Origin: Pseudomonadota bacterium
GTDB lineage: Bacteria; Myxococcota; Myxococcia; Myxococcales; Anaeromyxobacteraceae
Direction: 5' to 3'
Assembly (NCBI GenBank): GCA_023419875.1
Contig: JAEZXM010000303.1
Location: 1-12,571 of the forward strand
DNA: 12,571 nt
Shown: piece after piece, positions 8,635 through 12,571 of the stretch
Numbering within the stretch: the stretch's first letter is position 1
How the letters are laid out: every line of letters begins with the position of its first letter
Notes under the pieces: generated by a model
The model's database searches: none
What the model was told of the DNA's origin: nothing
The model's input: only the letters and a program-made list of their open reading frames with translations
Made by a program: the position numbers and the translations under genes

Positions 8635-8658
8635 AAAAGCTGCGGCCGCAGGCGGCAG
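8635..8658 (-). terminator. Candidate intrinsic terminator after the nucleotidyltransferase-like gene
   Basis: Read on the minus strand, 8658-8640 folds into a hairpin of 4 bp, one C-C mismatch and 3 bp around a TGC loop, followed directly by CTTTTCG (8639-8633). It lies about 25 bp after the stop of the upstream minus-strand gene. The same DNA holds the 12-bp palindrome CTGCGGCCGCAG (8640-8651). If it works, ugd needs its own promoter in the roughly 30 bp left, or is fed by read-through. Confidence 0.45.
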
Positions 8659-8682
8659 AGTACCATGGCGCCCCGGAGCCCT

Positions 8683-9600
8683 TCAGGGCGCGACGACGAG
8701 GCGCGCCAGCTCCTCGGCGCCCCGGACGTGTCGGAGGCGCGCCGGATCGCGCGCCGCCTCGACCACCCGGTCGACCGCGGCCCGCTCCGCCGCGCCGAGC
8801 TCGGGCGAGAGCCGCCGCGCCGCCTCCGCGGCCTCCGGGAAGAAGTGCGCCACCAGCCGGCAGACGCCGTGGAGCGCTCGCGACAGCTTCGCCTCGACGG
8901 CGCGGGCGCGCACGTATGCGGCCTCGAGCGGGAGCCGGAGGAGCTCGCGCACGTCCACGTACGTGACGAGCGGGGAGAGCAGACCCTGGGCCGCCTGATC
9001 GCCGACCGTGCAGAGGAGCGCGTCCTCGGGCGAGGGGCGCGCCGCCGACGGCCCGAACGCGGGGTGTGGTCGCCGCCGCTCGAAGAGGAGCTCGTCGGGC
9101 GGCGCACCGGCCCAGAGGCCCTCCTGCGCGGTGACCGTGATGCGCCCGTCCGTGAACACGGCGACCCTGCCCTCGCGCTCGGTGCGGTCGAGGCGGAGCT
9201 GGTCCTTCACTGCCTCGGCGAAGCGGGCCGCGTCCACACCCCGGAGGGCGATCCGGAGGTCCCCCACGGGGCGGAATGCCATGTGCGGGTAGAGCCAGTC
9301 GACGAAGGCCGCCGCTTCCAGGAGGACGATCGGTACGTCGGGGGCAGCCCGCAGGGAACCGCGCAACCCGACCAGCTTCAGGACATTGTCGTTCACGACG
9401 CCCTGGTACTGCCCGAGGAGCGCTTCCCGGAACGACGCGGGCAGCCCGGCGCCGAGGCGCGTGTGCTCGACCTGGTACGAGGCGAGGGGCGCGAGGCCGT
9501 GCGCGGTGAGCACGTGCACGAGCTCCTCGAGATCGCACTCCGGCAGCGACGGGGGCGGGTCGAACGACGTGACGGCGCGGAGGGCGTCGAGCAGGGCCAC
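8683..9600 (-). CDS. Nucleotidyltransferase-like protein with degenerate active site (PF14907-like)
   Basis: A 305-residue protein that resembles, by pattern memory, the uncharacterised nucleotidyltransferase family: HGLAPL near residue 34, LLEAAAFVDWLYP (93-105), RPVGDLRIAL (110-119) and a later PEDALL (191-196) with VDVRELL. In active members the matching parts read roughly LKG and GDLDLLV. Here the Lys-Gly is Glu-Ala (E95) and the second Asp of GDxD is Arg (R116), so transferase activity is doubtful. I chose the GTG at 9598-9600, with GAGG 5 nt upstream. The frame stays open to a GTG at 9714, but those 38 codons have many A/T third positions, unlike the gene, and run nearly into the divergent gene. 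Family members often sit in polysaccharide or peptide-modification loci, fitting ugd next door. Function unknown. Confidence 0.65.
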   Translation of the reverse strand: MALLDALRAVTSFDPPPSLPECDLEELVHVLTAHGLAPLASYQVEHTRLGAGLPASFREALLGQYQGVVNDNVLKLVGLRGSLRAAPDVPIVLLEAAAFVDWLYPHMAFRPVGDLRIALRGVDAARFAEAVKDQLRLDRTEREGRVAVFTDGRITVTAQEGLWAGAPPDELLFERRRPHPAFGPSAARPSPEDALLCTVGDQAAQGLLSPLVTYVDVRELLRLPLEAAYVRARAVEAKLSRALHGVCRLVAHFFPEAAEAARRLSPELGAAERAAVDRVVEAARDPARLRHVRGAEELARLVVAP

Positions 9601-9740
9601 GACGGCCTCATACCCCGCCCCCCGGAGTCCATCAACGGCGCGATGAGTCGCGCCGAGGGCGATCGCACCGCGCCCGGGGGGTGCGCACGTTGGGGCGAGC
9701 CACCGGCACCCCACCCACCACGAAAGCGAGGAAAGCGAAC
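9601..9740. promoter_or_regulatory. Divergent intergenic region between the nucleotidyltransferase-like and eRF1-like genes
   Basis: This 140-bp space must hold the promoters of both divergent genes. I see a GTGCGCAC palindrome (9681-9688) and an inverted repeat GGGGTGC/GCACCCC (9678-9684 with 9706-9712), possible operators, but no clear -35/-10 pair. GAGGAAAG at 9728-9735 is a good ribosome site for the ATG at 9741 and fixes the start of the eRF1-like gene against an in-frame ATG at 9681. Confidence 0.45.
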
Positions 9741-10970
9741 ATGACCGCGCTCGATGGCACCCTCTCCGAGCTGGCCCGGCTGCGCAGCGGCAACGAGCCG
9801 ATCGTGAGCCTCTACCTGGACGTCTGCTGGAGCAACGAGCAGCAGCGCGAGCGCGTGCGGCTCTTCGTGCAGGAGCGCGTCCGGAAGACGCTCGCGCAGT
9901 ATCCCGAGGGCAGCCCGGGGCGCGAGGGCCTGGCGCGCACGCTGCAGCGTGTCCAGGACTACGTGGGCGGCCTCACCGGCCAGGTGCACGATCCGGAGAA
10001 GAACGGGGTCGCGCTCTTCGCCAACGAGGCGATGTCCCTGTGGCGGGTCCACGTCTTCCGCCGCCCGTTCGTGCCCGAGCTCTGCACCGACCACATCCCG
10101 CACCTCGCGCAGCTCGCGCGCCTCGCCGACGACGAGGAGCCGGCGATCGTCGTCGTGACCGACTCGAGCGGCGCCGACCTCTACGAGGTGCAGCTCGGCG
10201 ACCTCGCGGCGGAGGAGAGCATCAGAGGATTTGTCCCGCGCTCGGACCGCGACGAGTGGAACGCGGGCACCGCGGGCGCGTCCGGACGCCAGTACGAGCG
10301 CGAGAAGAAGGACGAGCGCCGCGCCGAGGAGTACGTGAAGAAGAACCGGCGGCGCGTGGCCGAGCAGGCGACGGCGGTCTTCGACCGGACCCCGGGCGCG
10401 CACCTCGTCCTCGTGGGGACGTCGGAGAACCTGGCCGCGTTCGAGCGCGAGCTGCCGGAGCGGGTTCGGGCCGAGGTGATCGCCCGCATCCCGCGGCCGC
10501 GCGAGTGGGCCTCGGGCGACGGGGCGCGCCGCGACGGGGTGGTCGCGGGCGCGGCGGTCGCGGTCCGCGACCACGAGCGGACGGCCGAGGCGCGGATCGT
10601 GGACGAGGTGGTCGGCGAATCGCTCCGCGGAGGGCTCGCGGTGCTCGGGCCCGACGACGTCGTCAGCGCCCTCAACCAGGGGCGCGTGCACCGGCTCGTC
10701 CTCGAGGAGGACTTCGAGCGGGCCGGCTGGCGGTGCACCAACTGCGACGCCCTCGGGTCCACCGCCGAGGCCGCCGAGGTCTGCCCGTACTGCGGCGGCG
10801 GGCTGGCGGTGGTGCACCACCTGGGCGAGGCGCTCGTCGCGCGGACCCTGGGTGAAGGCGGCGCGGTGGAGGTCGTGGCCCACACGAACAAGCTCCACGG
10901 CTACCGGAGCGTGGGCGCGTTCCTGCGGCAGGCCTCGGGCGGCGGGATGCGGGGGGCGGCGCCGGGTTAG
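9741..10970 (+). CDS. Bacterial eRF1-like (baeRF/Vms1-type) protein with zinc ribbon
   Basis: A 409-residue cytoplasmic protein with the three-domain plan of archaeal/eukaryal release factor 1 and its bacterial relatives. The N-terminal domain (to about 130) begins with IVSLYLDVCW. The middle RNase H-like domain (about 134-285, starting AIVVVTDSSGADLYEV) has a loop GASGRQYEREKKDERRAEEY at the place where eRF1 has GGQ and its basic helix. The L7Ae-like C-terminal domain (about 286-397) has GGLAVLGPDDVVSALNQGRV, an inserted zinc ribbon with C332/C335 and C348/C351, then AVEVVAHTNKLHGYRSVGAFLR. The zinc ribbon inside the third domain is as in archaeal RF1. Known relatives (Vms1) release peptides from tRNA on stalled ribosomes; in bacteria the role is mostly unproven. 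The ATG is set by GAGGAAAG (9728-9735). It stands as a single gene. Confidence 0.85.
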   Translation: MTALDGTLSELARLRSGNEPIVSLYLDVCWSNEQQRERVRLFVQERVRKTLAQYPEGSPGREGLARTLQRVQDYVGGLTGQVHDPEKNGVALFANEAMSLWRVHVFRRPFVPELCTDHIPHLAQLARLADDEEPAIVVVTDSSGADLYEVQLGDLAAEESIRGFVPRSDRDEWNAGTAGASGRQYEREKKDERRAEEYVKKNRRRVAEQATAVFDRTPGAHLVLVGTSENLAAFERELPERVRAEVIARIPRPREWASGDGARRDGVVAGAAVAVRDHERTAEARIVDEVVGESLRGGLAVLGPDDVVSALNQGRVHRLVLEEDFERAGWRCTNCDALGSTAEAAEVCPYCGGGLAVVHHLGEALVARTLGEGGAVEVVAHTNKLHGYRSVGAFLRQASGGGMRGAAPG

Positions 10971-10980
10971 GAGGGGACGC

Positions 10981-12003
10981 TCACCCGTGCCGCGACACCG
11001 CCGGCCCCGCGCCGGCGCGCTGCTCGCGCTCGGCGAGCTGAAGGTCGGCCTCCATCATGAGCCGGACGAGCTCGCGGAAGGTGGTGCGCGGCTTCCAGCC
11101 GAGCTTCGCCTGCGCCTTGGAGGAGTCGCCGAGCAGGTGATCGACCTCGGTCGGGCGGTAGTACCGAGGGTCGATCTCCACGAACTCGTGGTAGTCGAGC
11201 CCGACGTGGCCGAAGGCGAGCTCGCACAGCTCGCGGACCGAGTGCGCCTCGCCGGTGGCGACGACGTAGTCGTCCCCAGCGGGCTGCTGGAGCATGAGCC
11301 ACATCGCCTCGACGAAGTCCTTCGCGTAGCCCCAGTCACGCTTCGCGTCGAGGTTCCCGAGGAAGAGCTTCTTCTGGAGGCCGAGCTTGATGCGGCACGC
11401 CGCGCGGGTGATCTTGCGGGTGACGAAGGTCTCTCCACGCCTGCTGGACTCGTGGTTGAACAGGATCCCGTTCGACACGTGCAGCCCGTAGGCCTCGCGG
11501 TAGTTCACGCCGATCCAGTACGCGTACACCTTCGCGCAGCCGTAGGGGCTCCGCGGGTAGAACGGCGTCTTCTCGTTCTGCGGCGGCGGCGAGGCGCCGA
11601 ACATCTCCGACGACGAGGCCTGGTAGATGCGGGTGTCGGTGAGCCCGAGCTCGCGCACCGCCTCGAGGAGCCGGCAGGCGCCGAGCCCGGTCACCTCGCC
11701 GGTGTACTCCGGGACCTCGAACGACACGCGCACGTGGCTCTGCGCGCCGAGGTTGTAGATCTCGTCGGGGCGGAGGCGCTTCAGGAGGAGGTTCAGCGAG
11801 GAGCCGTCGTTGAGATCGCCGTGGTGCAGGAAGAGCCGGCAGCCGGGCTCGTGGGGGTCCTGGTAGATGTGATCGATGCGGCTCGTGTTGAAGGACGAGG
11901 AGCGGCGGATGATGCCGTGGACCTCGTATCCCTTCTCGAGCAGGAGCTCCGCGAGGTAGCTGCCGTCCTGGCCGGTGATGCCGGTGATGAGGGCCTTCTT
12001 CAT
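10981..12003 (-). CDS. gmd: GDP-mannose 4,6-dehydratase
   Basis: Converts GDP-D-mannose to GDP-4-keto-6-deoxymannose with bound NADP+, the first step to GDP-L-fucose and GDP-rhamnose. The 340-residue short-chain dehydrogenase/epimerase-type protein shows the nucleotide motif GITGQDGSYLAE (8-19), RRSSSFNT (33-40), the active-site SSSEMFG (S131, E133), Y154 and K158 in SPYGCAK, and FNHESSRRGETFVTRKIT (182-199), a signature of this enzyme. Length and motifs fit the family fully. The ATG at 12001-12003 is preceded on that strand by GAGAGGAA, and overlaps the stop of fcl as ATGA (12000-12003); an in-frame upstream start at 12072 would add 23 residues lying inside fcl and is rejected. The 3' end is only 10 bp from the convergent eRF1-like gene. 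Confidence 0.97.
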   Translation of the reverse strand: MKKALITGITGQDGSYLAELLLEKGYEVHGIIRRSSSFNTSRIDHIYQDPHEPGCRLFLHHGDLNDGSSLNLLLKRLRPDEIYNLGAQSHVRVSFEVPEYTGEVTGLGACRLLEAVRELGLTDTRIYQASSSEMFGASPPPQNEKTPFYPRSPYGCAKVYAYWIGVNYREAYGLHVSNGILFNHESSRRGETFVTRKITRAACRIKLGLQKKLFLGNLDAKRDWGYAKDFVEAMWLMLQQPAGDDYVVATGEAHSVRELCELAFGHVGLDYHEFVEIDPRYYRPTEVDHLLGDSSKAQAKLGWKPRTTFRELVRLMMEADLQLAEREQRAGAGPAVSRHG

Positions 12004-12571
12004 GACCTGTTCCTCTCGTACCACTCCACCGTCTCCCGCAGCCCCTCCTCGAACCCGATCCGCGCCTTCCACCCGAACTCGCGCAGCGCCCGCGAGGTGT
12101 CGAGCATCCGCCGCGGCTGGCCGTCGGGCTTCGAGGGGTCGAACACGACGCTGCCCTCGAACCGGCAGAGCCGGGCGACGAGCGGCACGAGATCACGGAT
12201 GGTGATCTCGAACCCCGCGCCGAGGTTCACCGGGTCGGACCGGTCGTACCGCTCCGCCGCGGCGACGATCCCCTCGGCCGCGTCGCGCGCGTGGAGGAAC
12301 TCGCGCGAGGCGGCGCCCGTGCCCCAGACGGTGATCTGCCGCTCCCCGCGCTCGCGCGCCTCGACGCACTTCCGGATGAGCGCCGGGATGACGTGCGAGG
12401 TCCTCGGGTCGAAGTTGTCGCGCGGGCCGTAGAGGTTCACGGGGAAGAGCACGCTCGAGTTGAACCCGTACTGCTGCCGGTACGCCTCGCTCATGACGAG
12501 CAGCATCTTCTTCGCGAGGCCGTAGGGGGCGTTCGTCTCCTCGGGGTAGCCGTTCCAGAGGTCCTCCTCGC
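12000..12571 (-). CDS. fcl: GDP-L-fucose synthase, C-terminal 189 residues (cut by window end)
   Basis: Bifunctional 3,5-epimerase/4-reductase that turns the Gmd product into GDP-L-fucose using NADPH. The reading frame stays open to the right edge, so the gene starts beyond the window; an internal ATG at 12506 is not the start. The visible part begins EEDLWNGYPEETNAPYG, includes the catalytic Tyr and Lys of APYGLAKK, then LFPVNLYGPRDNFDP, SHVIPALIRK, VWGTGAASREFLHARDAAEG, PVNLGAGFEITIRDLV and SKPDGQPRRMLDTSRA, all typical of Fcl. About 120-130 N-terminal residues with the NADP-binding fold are missing only because of the window edge. Its stop overlaps the gmd start, so the order is fcl-gmd, the reverse of the gmd-fcl order of E. 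coli, and the two are co-translated. Confidence 0.96.
   Translation of the reverse strand, partial: EEDLWNGYPEETNAPYGLAKKMLLVMSEAYRQQYGFNSSVLFPVNLYGPRDNFDPRTSHVIPALIRKCVEARERGERQITVWGTGAASREFLHARDAAEGIVAAAERYDRSDPVNLGAGFEITIRDLVPLVARLCRFEGSVVFDPSKPDGQPRRMLDTSRALREFGWKARIGFEEGLRETVEWYERNRS

Noticed and set aside
9601..9714. Longer start (GTG at 9714) for the nucleotidyltransferase-like gene
   Set aside because: About ten of the 38 extra codons end in A or T, unlike the gene body; no ribosome site; it would leave only 26 bp to the divergent gene.
12004..12072. Upstream start giving gmd 23 extra residues
   Set aside because: The extra part lies inside fcl, and MKKALITGITGQDG with a ribosome site and ATGA overlap is the normal start.
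10852..12432. 526-residue plus-strand frame over gmd and fcl
   Set aside because: Antisense shadow of two certain genes.

Overview
The window is very GC-rich, with codons ending almost always in G or C. Its gene content (chemotaxis cluster, TolQ/TolR-type motor genes, divergent membrane pyrophosphatase, exopolysaccharide sugar genes) suggests a myxobacterium-like member of the Myxococcota, most like Anaeromyxobacter. That assignment is an inference from composition and family resemblance, not from a database search.

Layout. Positions 1-1640 (+) hold the end of a chemotaxis operon: the 3' end of cheR, a complete cheB joined to it by an ATGA overlap, and a stand-alone CheY-like receiver. A 373-bp gap (1641-2013) holds a 10-bp-stem hairpin, a TTGACG promoter-like element and smaller hairpins. 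Positions 2014-3865 (+) hold one ExbB/TolQ/MotA-type protein and two different ExbD/TolR-type proteins, an ion-driven motor module of 1+2 composition. A 254-bp gap carries two strong hairpins. Positions 4120-7228 (+) hold hppA, a divergent membrane proton pyrophosphatase, with its 3' end overlapping a stand-alone LON substrate-binding-domain protein by 8 bp.

From 7229 on the genes belong largely to surface sugars. A REP-like hairpin separates the LON gene from the convergent ugd (UDP-glucose 6-dehydrogenase, -). Upstream of ugd, and also on the minus strand, is a gene resembling the uncharacterised nucleotidyltransferase family with a broken active-site motif. Divergent from it (+, 9741-10970) is a bacterial eRF1-like (baeRF/Vms1-type) protein with a C-terminal zinc ribbon. 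It converges, with only 10 bp between, on gmd (GDP-mannose 4,6-dehydratase, -), which is translationally coupled to fcl (GDP-L-fucose synthase, cut by the window end).

How they work together. CheR and CheB set receptor methylation and the receiver relays the signal. The ExbB-ExbD-ExbD module would use the proton gradient that the pyrophosphatase can build from PPi. Ugd supplies UDP-glucuronate, and Gmd plus Fcl convert GDP-mannose to GDP-L-fucose, so the right end is probably the edge of an exopolysaccharide or LPS locus. I saw no CRISPR array, insertion sequence, tRNA or rRNA. The most unusual signals are a run of AT-ending codons exactly over the Ugd catalytic cysteine, the divergent pyrophosphatase, the GRQ loop of the eRF1-like protein and the degenerate nucleotidyltransferase.
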